Shown here: piece after piece, positions 1-8,680 of the stretch
Position numbering within the stretch: the first letter of the stretch is position 1
How the letters are laid out: each line of letters starts with the position of its first letter
Assembly: GCF_003336665.1 (NCBI RefSeq)
Contig: NZ_QPIJ01000025.1
Location: 788-52,269 of the forward strand
Source of the DNA: Vreelandella rituensis
GTDB lineage: Bacteria > Pseudomonadota > Gammaproteobacteria > Pseudomonadales > Halomonadaceae
DNA length: 51,482 bases
Reading direction: 5' to 3'
Translations under genes and position numbers: made by a program
The notes under the pieces: generated by a model
The model's database searches: none
What the model was told of the DNA's origin: nothing
What the model saw: the letters and a program-made list of their open reading frames with translations, nothing else

Positions 1-201
1 TTGGGTGGGATGTATCAGCCGTTCTATTACCTCGACCACCGCGTTCCCTTCACAGACGCCGACCTGCGGCCAGTGCGTATACGCCACGGTCATGAGATCG
101 CGCACCAATCGCCGATACAGCGCCAGCGTATCCGCCAGAGCGGTCTGTTGGTCGGCACTGGTGACGTGTAGCGCCAGGGAGTCGGAACGGATGATCGGCA
201 T
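1..201 (-). CDS. TnpB-like transposase-associated protein, N-terminal part (cut by window edge)
   Basis: An ATG at 201 on the minus strand opens a frame that stays open for 67 codons to the window edge. The peptide begins MPIIRSDSLALHVTSADQQT and contains LVRDLMTVAYTHWP. From memory this resembles the start of the IS200/IS605-associated OrfB (TnpB-related) proteins common in gammaproteobacteria; that is recognition, not a search result. The RuvC catalytic residues would lie outside the window, so activity cannot be judged. About 135 bases with no gene separate it from the cls stop codon. The plus-strand reading frame over the same bases looks like a shadow. Confidence 0.6.
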   Translation of the reverse strand, partial: MPIIRSDSLALHVTSADQQTALADTLALYRRLVRDLMTVAYTHWPQVGVCEGNAVVEVIERLIHPTQ

Positions 202-338
202 AAGAAAACTATATATCCAACCAGTGATAAGAACAAGCAAGGCTGACACCTTGCCCTGCCTTAACTGTCGATTCTTTGAATGAATCGAATCGCAGAATGC
301 GGCAGGATTTTGTTCAATAACGGCTGGAAAAAATATGT

Positions 339-1757
339 TTATAGAATTGGTGCCAATAAATAGGCAGCGCGTGAAATCAAGCGTTTCCACAAGGGTCTTG
401 CATTCATTTCTTCGATCTTTACTTGACGACATTGAGCAAAATCTTCTTCCAGCATTGAATGTACTTCAGCTGCAAAATTTGAATCAGGTATAAAAGCGGT
501 AATTTCAAAATTAAGTCTGAATGATCGATTATCCAGATTGATAGTACCTATTGTGGCAATTTCATTATCGACAAGCATGACCTTTTGATGCATAAAACCA
601 GGTAGATAACGGTATATTTTTACGCCTGCACGTATCATATCCGGAAGAAAGGCGAAGGCTGAAAGGAAGATCAACAAGTGATCCGGACGCTCCGGCATCA
701 TCACACGAACATCGACACCTCGCATGGCGGCAAGGCGTAACGCATCTTGAACGCCTTGGTCAGGAACGAAATAGGGGCTTGTCACCCAGAACCGAGTTCG
801 AGCGCTATGAATAGCATGCTGTACCAGCAGGCTTGCAGTTTCCTGCGGGTCCGCCGGTCCTGAGGGAACGATCACCACGTCCTGATTCTCTGCACAGATC
901 GATTTAGGCTGCCAAGCCAGGCTGATGACCTCCCCTCTTGCCCAATGCCAATCCTCCCAGAAGGCTTCCTGCAAACCAAGCACGCTGGGCCCCTCCAGCT
1001 TAAGGTGAGTGTCTCGCCAGGCACCATGACGGCGGTGTTGTCCCAGGTATTCGACACCCACATTGAAACCTCCCAGCCAGCCTTGCCGGCCATCCATGAC
1101 GGCAATCTTGCGGTGATTGCGAAAGTTCAGCTGAAAACGGTGTTTGAAGCCCCGCGATGACCGGAAAGAACTGACTTCCACTCCGGCGGCTGACAGGTCA
1201 CGTAGATATCTTTCGTTGAGTTTATGACTACCCACCTCGTCGTAGAGAAAATAAACTCTCACGCCACGCTCGGCAGCCTTCTGTAAATAGTGCTTGAGTT
1301 TGAGCCCCAGGGCGTCGTCACGCACGATAAAAAACTGCAACAGGACATAATCCTGAGCATTATCGATACCACTGAACAGGCTGGCGAAGGTGGCCTCTCC
1401 ATCAATTAACAACTCCGCCCGGTTGCCGCATGTCAGCGGCATCATGGCCAATTGCTCAACGACGTTTATGGCAGGGCCATGTGTAGACCCCAGGTAAGGA
1501 GTAGAATGTTTGCGATAGCGCGCCAGGACACGGCGCAGGATAGTATCCCGCTCACCGCGTGCCGATACATAGCCATAAAAACGCGGCCGCCCGAAAAACC
1601 AGTATGCCGGTACTGCCACGTAAGGAATGGTCAGCAAGGAAATAATCCAGGCAATAGCGCCTTGTGACGTACGACTCGACATCAAGGCCAGCAAGGCAGA
1701 AAAAATGCCTAAAAGGTAGACCAGCATGATGCCCATCCCCAATAACCAGGATGTCAT
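339..1757 (-). CDS. cls: Cardiolipin synthase (ClsA-type, phospholipase D family)
   Basis: Makes cardiolipin in the inner membrane by joining phosphatidylglycerol molecules. The 472 residues show two N-terminal membrane helices (about 5-25 and 36-56) followed by two phospholipase D catalytic HxKxxxxD motifs. The first is NHRKIAVMDG (H215, K217, D222) and the second is MHQKVMLVDN near residue 390, followed by GTINLDNRS. This is the usual ClsA layout and length. The ATG at 1757 has a GGAG ribosome site five bases upstream. It lies downstream of fumarase on the same strand, but a strong hairpin at 1837-1865 separates them, so cls probably has its own promoter in the 1757-1840 interval. Confidence 0.93.
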   Translation of the reverse strand: MTSWLLGMGIMLVYLLGIFSALLALMSSRTSQGAIAWIISLLTIPYVAVPAYWFFGRPRFYGYVSARGERDTILRRVLARYRKHSTPYLGSTHGPAINVVEQLAMMPLTCGNRAELLIDGEATFASLFSGIDNAQDYVLLQFFIVRDDALGLKLKHYLQKAAERGVRVYFLYDEVGSHKLNERYLRDLSAAGVEVSSFRSSRGFKHRFQLNFRNHRKIAVMDGRQGWLGGFNVGVEYLGQHRRHGAWRDTHLKLEGPSVLGLQEAFWEDWHWARGEVISLAWQPKSICAENQDVVIVPSGPADPQETASLLVQHAIHSARTRFWVTSPYFVPDQGVQDALRLAAMRGVDVRVMMPERPDHLLIFLSAFAFLPDMIRAGVKIYRYLPGFMHQKVMLVDNEIATIGTINLDNRSFRLNFEITAFIPDSNFAAEVHSMLEEDFAQCRQVKIEEMNARPLWKRLISRAAYLLAPIL

Positions 1758-1836
1758 GGCAACTCCACATAAACGTGCAAATATAAGGCGTCTTGCCTCG
1801 AATAATCGAGACCCGATTATATCAGCTTTAGTTACA

Positions 1837-1865
1837 CAAAGGCCCCGCCAAGAGCGGGGCCTTTG
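1837..1865 (-). terminator. Rho-independent terminator of the fumarase gene
   Basis: A perfect 12-bp inverted repeat with a five-base loop (1849-1853) carries a GC-rich core flanked by AAA/TTT. It lies between the fumarase stop codon (1913) and the cls start (1757), both on the minus strand. It is nearly symmetric, but only minus-strand transcription enters it. The trailing T run on the minus strand is short and interrupted. Confidence 0.75.
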
Positions 1866-1912
1866 TCATTCGTGCGGATTAGCAATAAGAGTCGACAACG
1901 AAGCTCATTGCC

Positions 1913-3418
1913 TCAGGCGGACTGGGCAATGATTTCCTTCCATTTGGCCGGACCGGTCTGGTGCACGGAGGTACCCTGGCTATCTACCGCCACGGTCACC
2001 GGCATGTCTTCGACCTCGAACTCATAAATCGCTTCCATGCCCAAGTCTTCAAACCCGACCACTCGAGATTTCTTGATCGCTTGGGCGACCAGGTACGCGG
2101 AGCCGCCCACCGCCATCAGATAGACAGCTTCATTGTCGCGAATGGCATCAATCGCCGTCTGGCCGCGCTCTGCCTTGCCGACCATACCCAGCAAACCGGT
2201 TTCTTCCAGCATGGTACGGGTAAACTTGTCCATGCGAGTTGCCGTGGTGGGGCCTGCGGGACCGACCACTTCATCCCTTACGGGATCCACCGGTCCCACG
2301 TAATAGATGAAACGTCCTTTCATGTCGACCGGCAAGGGTTCGCCCTTGGCAATCATGTCGACCATGCGCTTGTGCGCCGCATCGCGCCCGGTGAGCAGCT
2401 TACCGTTGAGCAGCAGGGTATCGCCGGGCTGCCAGGTCTTTACCTCTTCCGGTGTCACGGTGTCCAGATTGACACGTTTGACGTTCTCCCCTGCTTCTCG
2501 GGTAATTTCCGGCCAGTCTTCCAGTTTAGGCACCGGCAATGAAGCGGCACCGGAACCATCCAGAGTGAAATGAGCGTGTCGAGTAGCCGCGCAATTGGGA
2601 ATGATAGCCACCGGCTTGTTGGCCGCATGGGTCGGGTAATCCCTGACCTTGATATCCAGCACTGTGGTCAAACCACCCAGGCCTTGGGCGCCAATACCGC
2701 TCTTGTTGACCTTGTCGAACAGTTCAAGACGTAACTCTTCGGCACGATTACTCGGCCCACGCGCTTGAAGGTCCTGAATGTCGATCGGGTCGAGTAGCGC
2801 TTCCTTGGCGATCTGCATGGCTTTTTCTGCAGTGCCGCCAATGCCGATACCCAGCATGCCCGGCGGACACCAGCCGGCGCCCATCTTGGGCAACTGTTCC
2901 ATGACCCAATCAACCACGCTATCTGAAGGATTGAGCATCGCGAACTTGGACTTGGCTTCACTGCCACCGCCCTTGGCCGCCACATGAACCTCGACGGTAT
3001 CGCCCGGTACAATCTTGTGATGAATGATGGCCGGCGTATTGTCCTTGGTATTCTCGCGCTTGCCGTCCGGGTCTGCGAGAACGGAGGCACGCAGGACGTT
3101 ATCCGGCAACTGGTAGGCGCGGCGCACGCCCTCGTTGATCATGTCGTCCAGGCTCATTTCCGTTTCCCAACGCACATTCATACCCACATGCACGAAGACG
3201 GTGACGATGCCGGTATCCTGGCAAATTGGCCGGTGCCCCATCGCGCACATCCGCGAGTTGATCAGGATCTGTGCGATGGCATCTTTTGCCGCCGGGTTTT
3301 CTTCTCGCTCATAGGCAGCCGCCATGGCATCAATGAAGTCTTTGGGATGGTAATAGGAAATATACTGCAAGGCGTCGGCGACACTTTGAATCAAGTCGTC
3401 CTGATGGATCACGGTCAT
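1913..3418 (-). CDS. fumA: Fumarate hydratase class I (iron-sulphur, oxygen-sensitive type)
   Basis: Interconverts fumarate and L-malate in the TCA cycle. It is a 501-residue class I fumarase. Three cysteines suited to a [4Fe-4S] cluster are visible: C66 in ICQDTG, one in GWCPPGMLGIGIGG and one in PNCAATRH. The N-terminal part is the Fe-S hydratase alpha region and the C-terminal part is the beta region ending near TSVHQTGPAKW. I chose the ATG at 3418 (MTVIHQDD) rather than the TTG two codons upstream because GGGAG lies ten bases before it. It stands alone between uvrB and cls. E. coli FumA is about 45 residues longer; this length matches the shorter Pseudomonas-type class I enzymes. Confidence 0.93.
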   Translation of the reverse strand: MTVIHQDDLIQSVADALQYISYYHPKDFIDAMAAAYEREENPAAKDAIAQILINSRMCAMGHRPICQDTGIVTVFVHVGMNVRWETEMSLDDMINEGVRRAYQLPDNVLRASVLADPDGKRENTKDNTPAIIHHKIVPGDTVEVHVAAKGGGSEAKSKFAMLNPSDSVVDWVMEQLPKMGAGWCPPGMLGIGIGGTAEKAMQIAKEALLDPIDIQDLQARGPSNRAEELRLELFDKVNKSGIGAQGLGGLTTVLDIKVRDYPTHAANKPVAIIPNCAATRHAHFTLDGSGAASLPVPKLEDWPEITREAGENVKRVNLDTVTPEEVKTWQPGDTLLLNGKLLTGRDAAHKRMVDMIAKGEPLPVDMKGRFIYYVGPVDPVRDEVVGPAGPTTATRMDKFTRTMLEETGLLGMVGKAERGQTAIDAIRDNEAVYLMAVGGSAYLVAQAIKKSRVVGFEDLGMEAIYEFEVEDMPVTVAVDSQGTSVHQTGPAKWKEIIAQSA

Positions 3419-3472
3419 GAACAAGAAGCTCCCGGGTTATCGTCCTGTGCTCCAATATTAGCCAGCACAAGC

Positions 3473-3478
3473 ATTATA
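3473..3478 (-). promoter_or_regulatory. Candidate -10 element for the fumarase gene
   Basis: On the minus strand this hexamer reads TATAAT, about 55 bases before the fumarase ATG. No good -35 box lies 16-18 bases upstream (the hexamer there reads close to TACGTT), so the promoter call is weak. A second candidate region at 3563-3586 resembles the sequence just upstream of uvrB. Confidence 0.3.
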
Positions 3479-3618
3479 ATCGTGGTGATGAGTATAACGT
3501 ATCGCCTGGTTGGACGGCAGCCTTGCCTAGGTTCAGGGAAATTGCCTTTAGTCGAATTCATTATTAAATATAACGGTATAAAAATTCGGATCGGAAAGGC
3601 TTCTCTTTTTGTCGACCA

Positions 3619-5640
3619 TCAACCCAATGCTAGCTGGCGCTCCTTGAGTTGATGCAGCTGGTCACGCAAACGTGCCGCTTCCTCGAACTCCAGGTTATGC
3701 GCCGCTTCGAACATCTCATCTTCGAGTTTGTTGATCGCAGTTTTTAGCTCAGGCGCATGCATCGATGCAATATCGTACTCCCCTGCTTTTTCCGCCACTT
3801 TGCGCTCACCTTTACGCCGGCTCCCCTTCTTGCCCGGCGTTTGCGCCGCTTCCAGGATATCGGCCACCGAACGCGTCACCGTGGTGGGTGTAATGCCATG
3901 CTCCAGATTGTGTTCGATCTGTTTGGCCCGCCGACGCTCGGTTTCGTCCATCGCTCGGCGCATTGAGTCGGTGATCCGGTCACCGTATAGAATTGCTTTT
4001 CCTTGGGAATTCCGCGCTGCCCGGCCGATGGTCTGGATCAATGAGCGTTCCGAGCGCAAGAACCCTTCTTTGTCGGCATCCAGAATCGCCACCAGTGAAA
4101 CTTCAGGGATATCCAAGCCTTCCCGCAACAAGTTGATGCCTACCAGCACATCGAACTTGCCCAGGCGCAAGTCTCGAATGATTTCGACCCGCTCCACGGT
4201 ATCGATATCCGAATGCAGGTAGCGTACTCGTATACCGTGTTCGTCCAGGTATTCGGTCAAGTCTTCTGACATACGCTTGGTCAGGGTGGTCACCAGCACG
4301 CGCTCGCCTACCGCCGTGCGCAGCCCTATCTGGGACAAGAGGTCATCCACTTGGGTACTGGCCGGGCGTACTTCTATTTCCGGGTCGAGCAAACCGGTGG
4401 GCCGCACTACCTGCTCAACCACCTGGCCTGTGTGTTCCGCTTCATATTTTCCCGGCGTCGCCGAGACAAATATCGCCTGAGGACAGATCGACTCCCATTC
4501 CTCAAACTTCATCGGGCGGTTATCCAGCGCCGAAGGTAAGCGAAAGCCATACTCGACCAGGGTTTCCTTGCGCGAACGATCGCCTTTATACATCCCGCCT
4601 ACCTGGGGGACGCTGACATGCGATTCATCGATGAACAGCAGCGCATCATCCGGCAGATAGTCGAAAAAGGTAGGGGGCGGATCGCCCGGCGGGCGCCCGG
4701 AAAGATAGCGCGAGTAGTTTTCAATGCCGTTGCAATAGCCCAACTCCAGCATCATCTCGATGTCGTACAGAGTACGCTGCTCAAGCCGCTGGGCTTCCAC
4801 CAGACGGTCATGGTTGCGCAGCCAGTCGAGTCGTTCAACCAACTCGACCTTGATCGATTCGATCGCCCCAAGAATGGTTTCGCGCGGGGTAACATAGTGA
4901 GATTTCGGGTAGACGGTCATGCGTGGCACATGGCCCCGCACTTCGCCGGTCAAGGGGTCGAATAGCCGGATCGAGTCAATTTCATTATCGAAAAGCTCTA
5001 CCCGCACGGCTTCTTCCTCGGCATCGGCGGGGAAGATATCGATCACATCGCCACGCACCCGGTAGGTGCCTCGGCGAAAATCCATGTCATTGCGGGTGTA
5101 CTGCAATTCCGCCAAGCGGCGCAGGAAGGCACGCTGGTCAATCAATTCACCCCGGCTGAAGTGCAAGCGCATCTTCAGGTATTGATCGGGATCCCCCAGA
5201 CCGTAGATCGCCGAGACCGATACCACGATCAATGCATCTCGCCGCTCCAGCAGTGCCTTGGTGGCGGAAAGGCGCATCTGCTCGATGTGATCGTTTATCG
5301 AAGCGTCCTTCTCGATAAAAGTATCCGAGGAAGGCACATAGGCTTCAGGCTGGTAGTAGTCGTAATAAGAGACGAAATACTCTACGGCGTTATCCGGGAA
5401 AAACGACTTGAATTCACCGTATAGTTGAGCGGCGAGGGTCTTGTTAGGCGCCATGACAATGGTCGGACGCTGCAGGCGTTCAACGACATTGGCCATGGTA
5501 AAGGTTTTGCCCGAGCCGGTTACCCCCAGCAATGTCTGGTGGGCAAGCCCCGCCTCCAACCCCTTGACCAGGCTGCTGATAGCATTGGGCTGATCACCCG
5601 CAGGCTGGAATTTCGATTGCAGACGAAACTCTTTGCTCAT
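3619..5640 (-). CDS. uvrB: UvrABC excinuclease subunit B
   Basis: Damage-verification helicase of nucleotide excision repair, working with UvrA and UvrC. At 673 residues it has the E. coli UvrB length. Visible features are Walker A GVTGSGKT near residue 40, the beta-hairpin region with [10 protein letters not shown], helicase motif DESHV, the motif VI region QTIGRAARN, and a C-terminal UVR domain ([10 protein letters not shown]) that contacts UvrC. The ATG at 5640 (MSKEFRLQ) has AAAGGAG seven bases upstream and is preferred over an in-frame start ten codons earlier. The OsmC gene ends 50 bases upstream on the same strand. No LexA box of the CTG-N10-CAG type was noticed. Confidence 0.95.
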   Translation of the reverse strand: MSKEFRLQSKFQPAGDQPNAISSLVKGLEAGLAHQTLLGVTGSGKTFTMANVVERLQRPTIVMAPNKTLAAQLYGEFKSFFPDNAVEYFVSYYDYYQPEAYVPSSDTFIEKDASINDHIEQMRLSATKALLERRDALIVVSVSAIYGLGDPDQYLKMRLHFSRGELIDQRAFLRRLAELQYTRNDMDFRRGTYRVRGDVIDIFPADAEEEAVRVELFDNEIDSIRLFDPLTGEVRGHVPRMTVYPKSHYVTPRETILGAIESIKVELVERLDWLRNHDRLVEAQRLEQRTLYDIEMMLELGYCNGIENYSRYLSGRPPGDPPPTFFDYLPDDALLFIDESHVSVPQVGGMYKGDRSRKETLVEYGFRLPSALDNRPMKFEEWESICPQAIFVSATPGKYEAEHTGQVVEQVVRPTGLLDPEIEVRPASTQVDDLLSQIGLRTAVGERVLVTTLTKRMSEDLTEYLDEHGIRVRYLHSDIDTVERVEIIRDLRLGKFDVLVGINLLREGLDIPEVSLVAILDADKEGFLRSERSLIQTIGRAARNSQGKAILYGDRITDSMRRAMDETERRRAKQIEHNLEHGITPTTVTRSVADILEAAQTPGKKGSRRKGERKVAEKAGEYDIASMHAPELKTAINKLEDEMFEAAHNLEFEEAARLRDQLHQLKERQLALG

Positions 5641-5690
5641 TTCGACTCCTTTATGAAGTGTATTCAGCATTAAAATAACGGTATAAATTT

Positions 5691-6098
5691 CTAGGCAGTG
5701 CGGGTGGTTATTTCCACGGTCGCTTGGGTCATCAAGCGTTGAATGGGGCAGCGGTGACTGATGTCTTCCAGTCTGGCGCGCTGATCCGGGTCTTCAATGC
5801 CATGGAAAAAAAGCTCCACGTCCAACTTATAAAGCCCCTTGGCTTCCTGACTGTCATCACGCTTGACCTTGACGCTGATACTTTCAAGCGGCCACTTCTT
5901 ACGCTTGGCGTACATCTGCACGGTGATTGCCTTACAAGCCCCCAGGGCGATATCGAAGTAATCATGCGGGTCAGGCGCACTTCCCTCACCTCCGAACGCT
6001 CGGGGCACATCCGCATAGAGGTCTTCCAGGCCCTCAAGTTCCACACGTTGGCGAAAAACATGATTACGTTCGCTGATGATTTCAATCGGCATGCGCAT
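5691..6098 (-). CDS. OsmC/YhfA family protein
   Basis: A 135-residue OsmC-fold protein. The family includes thiol-dependent hydroperoxide reductases and less-defined YhfA-type proteins. The family core is visible: [31 protein letters not shown], given here as three overlapping cues ([29 protein letters not shown]), and then RCPIQRLM. Cysteines lie in GACK and RCPIQ, the places used by OsmC/Ohr redox pairs. The start codon overlaps the stop of the upstream HMA-fold gene by one base (TAATG), which suggests translational coupling. The partner gene and the actual substrate are not revealed by the sequence. Confidence 0.8.
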   Translation of the reverse strand: MRMPIEIISERNHVFRQRVELEGLEDLYADVPRAFGGEGSAPDPHDYFDIALGACKAITVQMYAKRKKWPLESISVKVKRDDSQEAKGLYKLDVELFFHGIEDPDQRARLEDISHRCPIQRLMTQATVEITTRTA

Positions 6099-6295
6099 TA
6101 GCTTACCTCTATTGCTAGTTTTAGGGATTTGACCGCTTCGATAAGCACCTGAGGTTTCACACGCCCCTCGACGTCAGCACCATGACGGCCCACTTCGACG
6201 CTCTCCACCCCATCGAGCATCATCAATACCGTGGTAATGCGGTTGACCTGCTCGGTTGTTTCTACGCCACGGAAACTCAACGAGTAATGCGTCAT
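6098..6295 (-). CDS. Small HMA-fold (heavy-metal-associated-like) protein without the CxxC site
   Basis: A 65-residue protein with the beta-alpha-beta-beta-alpha-beta pattern of copper-chaperone domains: a first strand YSLSFRGV, helix TEQVNRITTVLMML, GVESVEV, then VLIEAVKSL. The metal-binding MxCxxC loop is replaced by FRGVETTE, so copper binding of the usual kind is unlikely. The ATG at 6295 follows AGGAGG by four bases; a GTG one codon earlier would be too close to that site. It overlaps the OsmC gene by one base, so the two are probably co-expressed. Function is unknown. Confidence 0.65.
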   Translation of the reverse strand: MTHYSLSFRGVETTEQVNRITTVLMMLDGVESVEVGRHGADVEGRVKPQVLIEAVKSLKLAIEVS

Positions 6296-6464
6296 CACGC
6301 CTCCTGTGCAAGACTGGTAAAAGCACCGCCGAGTTTAGCACGGGTCCAATGCCTTGCAATTAGCCGCTCACGCCCTCATTTGAAAGATAACAGCCTATTC
6401 CGCCGCCTTTTGATTGCCTTTCAGGTGCTGGTGAATGGCCAATGATCACTCGGAGTTTTTGTAC

Positions 6465-7436
6465 ATGTCTGATCCCCTCGCACCGCCTGTCTTTGTCTCC
6501 CTTTCCCATCTGGGCATTCTGGAGCTCAAAGGAAAGGGCGCCGCAACGCTGCTCCAAGGGCAGACAAGCGCCCAAGTGGCTCATGCCAACGGTAACTTCG
6601 CTCCCCTGACCTGCTTTTGCACCGCCAAGGGCCGGGTACTGGCAAATGCGCAGCTATGGAAAGTGGCAGAAGATCATTATCGCCTGATGCTTTCGCGTGA
6701 TTTGCTGGATTCTTTACTCGCCCATTTAAAGAAATTCGCCGCTTTCTACAAAGTGGAGTTACGCATTGCACAAGAAATTTCTCTTATCGGCGTGATCGGT
6801 GAAGATGCCGGACATCAAATGGCTCAAGCACTCGAGGTGTCGCTACCTGACATTTCCTGGCATCAGGCGCAGTCCGCTTCACAGGATGCTCAAATGCTGC
6901 GCTACCCTGGTCTCCAACCGCGCTGGCTGGCCTGTATCCCTCAAGCAGGTATCGCGGCGTTGGCCGCCATCCCCCAAGCGAGTATTTCCCAGGAAGAAAG
7001 TCCTTGGAAACTACTGGACATCCAGGCCGGCATTGCCTGGGTCACCTCGGCACAGCAGGATCAGTTCCTGCCACAAATGCTCAATTGGGAAGCTCTGGGG
7101 GGCATCAGTTTCAAGAAAGGCTGTTACATGGGCCAGGAAGTAGTCGCTCGAGCGCACTTTCGTGGTCAGGTCAAAAAACGCTTGGCCCGTGCCAAAGTAA
7201 CCACGAACACCTCTATCGAGCCGGGTACGCCTGTATACGATGAAACAGGTAAATCACGGGGCCAGGTTGTGGTCACTGCAGCGGATGTTCAAGGTAATAT
7301 CGAGTTACTGGCCGTACTGGCCACCAATGCGATAGAAGAAGAGCTTTCTCTGAATATTGAAGGCTATCCAGTTAGCTTGCTTGCCTTGCCCTACCCAGTC
7401 GAACGCCTCGACCCGGAAACGCTGGTGGCTCACTAA
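6465..7436 (+). CDS. ygfZ: YgfZ/GcvT-family folate-binding protein
   Basis: YgfZ proteins bind tetrahydrofolate and assist iron-sulphur enzymes such as the tRNA methylthiotransferase MiaB. This 323-residue protein carries the YgfZ signature KGCYMGQEVV at about residues 217-226, with the conserved cysteine, and an N-terminal GcvT-like region with LLQGQTSAQV. The ATG at 6465 (MSDPLAPP) has GGAG nine bases upstream; an in-frame ATG at 6435 lacks a clear site. It is divergent from the HMA/OsmC pair, with promoters for both expected in 6300-6460. Confidence 0.87.
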   Translation: MSDPLAPPVFVSLSHLGILELKGKGAATLLQGQTSAQVAHANGNFAPLTCFCTAKGRVLANAQLWKVAEDHYRLMLSRDLLDSLLAHLKKFAAFYKVELRIAQEISLIGVIGEDAGHQMAQALEVSLPDISWHQAQSASQDAQMLRYPGLQPRWLACIPQAGIAALAAIPQASISQEESPWKLLDIQAGIAWVTSAQQDQFLPQMLNWEALGGISFKKGCYMGQEVVARAHFRGQVKKRLARAKVTTNTSIEPGTPVYDETGKSRGQVVVTAADVQGNIELLAVLATNAIEEELSLNIEGYPVSLLALPYPVERLDPETLVAH

Positions 7437-7439
7437 TAG

Positions 7440-7462
7440 GTACTCTTTACCCTGATGAGTAC
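7440..7462. other. Short inverted repeat between ygfZ and the toxin-antitoxin pair
   Basis: GTACTC at 7440-7445 and GAGTAC at 7457-7462 form a six-base inverted repeat with an 11-base spacer, followed by TTTT. It could be a weak ygfZ terminator. It could also be an operator for the Xre antitoxin, because it sits just before a TTGACA-like -35 box (7465-7470) upstream of that gene. No convincing -10 was found at 17 bases from that box. Confidence 0.35.
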
Positions 7463-7558
7463 TTTTGACAAGCACTTTTAAAACCACCAAATGAATGTAA
7501 CTTTTACATAGTCGCTCATTTGAACTACTCTTTCCTCATGGATGAGGAGGGTTCGGTT

Positions 7559-7960
7559 ATGTCTCTACAACAAATGAGCACAGGTAAACGCAAGGGCATG
7601 GCGGCGGCTGCCATGCGCACCTACCCCGGCATTTCCAAGGCTTGGGGTCTCAAGGAGCATGAGGCAGCCATTCTGCTAGGTGTCCCTGACTCCACTTACC
7701 GCCGTTGGAAAAACGACCCTCAAAGCGCACGGCTCGATGTCAATCATCTTGAACGCGTGTCGTTGATTCTGGGTATTTACAAAGCACTGCACATCTTGCT
7801 GCCCAATCAACAAGCTGCCGATACCTGGCTACAGCGTCCCAACCACAACCCTCTCTTTGCGGACCACTCACCTATCGAACGTCTGCTCAATGGCCAGGTA
7901 TCCGATCTTTACATCGTGCGCCAGCACCTGGATGCAGCGCGCGGTGGGGGCCATGCATGA
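7559..7960 (+). CDS. Xre/MbcA/ParS-type antitoxin of a RES toxin-antitoxin pair
   Basis: A 133-residue protein with an N-terminal DNA-binding region (KAWGLKEHEAAILLGVPDSTYRRW, seen as a helix-turn-helix around residues 40-60) and a C-terminal DUF2384-type toxin-binding domain with NPLFADHSPIERLL. The family neutralises RES-domain toxins by blocking the NAD-binding pocket and usually represses its own operon. The ATG at 7559 follows AGGAGG by eight bases. Its stop overlaps the toxin start (ATGA at 7957-7960), the classic coupled arrangement. The antitoxin-first order and fold together make the assignment strong. Confidence 0.88.
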   Translation: MSLQQMSTGKRKGMAAAAMRTYPGISKAWGLKEHEAAILLGVPDSTYRRWKNDPQSARLDVNHLERVSLILGIYKALHILLPNQQAADTWLQRPNHNPLFADHSPIERLLNGQVSDLYIVRQHLDAARGGGHA

Positions 7961-8637
7961 GCTTTGCGCTGAAAGCGGTCAAGTGGCATCCCAGCTACCG
8001 CATCGTTCCTTCACGCTTTCCTCCCATCGACCTGTTCGAGTCGGTCAACGACTCACCCGACGACTGGGCATTGCTCAACGAACTGGAAGGCGAGACCTCA
8101 GCGCGACTGCGCGAGGAAGCTGGAGCCATCCACCTGGTACGCGAGGAAGACCGTCGCTACGGCCAGGGCTGGACGCCGGTGATGGCGGCATTTTGTCATT
8201 TCCCCATGACTGGCTCTCGGTTCACGGATGGTACCTTCGGGGCTTATTACTGTGCCTCGACGGAAACCACGGCCATTGCGGAAACCCGTTATCACGCCGA
8301 GCGTTTCATGCGGGAATCTCGCGAGCCTCCCATGATGCTGCAGCAGCGTGTCTATCTTTCCAATCTGTCAGGCAATTTGCTCGACCTGCATGATCCAGTA
8401 GACGCTCAACCGCTGTTGGCTCCCGACGACTGGTCAGCTGCACAGGCATTCGGCCGCCAGGCATGGGAAGACCGGCATGATGGGATTCTCTATCCAAGTG
8501 TGCGAGACACAGGCGGGACCTGTGCCGCCGTGCTACGCCCCCCGGTTCTTTCCGCCACCTGGCAGGGCCGGCACTTGGGCTACGAGTGGGATGGGAAATG
8601 CATACGCAATGTTTTCGAGCTGACGATTCTTGGCTGA
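7957..8637 (+). CDS. RES-domain toxin (NAD+ phosphorylase/glycohydrolase family)
   Basis: RES toxins deplete cellular NAD+ and halt growth. This 226-residue protein has the three family-defining residues in order: R88 in GSRFTDG, E109 in TAIAETRYH and S181 in YPSVRD. AYYCASTETTAIAE matches the core strand-helix around the active site. It is a little longer than the minimal domain, with an N-terminal region of about 80 residues. It overlaps the upstream antitoxin by four bases and is convergent with tatD, whose stop lies 43 bases downstream. No damage to the reading frame is visible, so the module looks functional. Confidence 0.88.
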   Translation: MSFALKAVKWHPSYRIVPSRFPPIDLFESVNDSPDDWALLNELEGETSARLREEAGAIHLVREEDRRYGQGWTPVMAAFCHFPMTGSRFTDGTFGAYYCASTETTAIAETRYHAERFMRESREPPMMLQQRVYLSNLSGNLLDLHDPVDAQPLLAPDDWSAAQAFGRQAWEDRHDGILYPSVRDTGGTCAAVLRPPVLSATWQGRHLGYEWDGKCIRNVFELTILG

Positions 8638-8680
8638 ACGAGTACAAAACAACCGACTGACTGGGCAAAAGCAAAAGCGT

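Noticed and set aside
5..283. A plus-strand frame at the left edge.
   Set aside because: The minus strand carries a better-supported TnpB-like start, and the plus frame has no recognisable features.
2984..3652. A 222-codon plus-strand frame across the fumA start and the uvrB side.
   Set aside because: It is antisense to fumarase and its upstream region, with no ribosome site and no recognisable domain.
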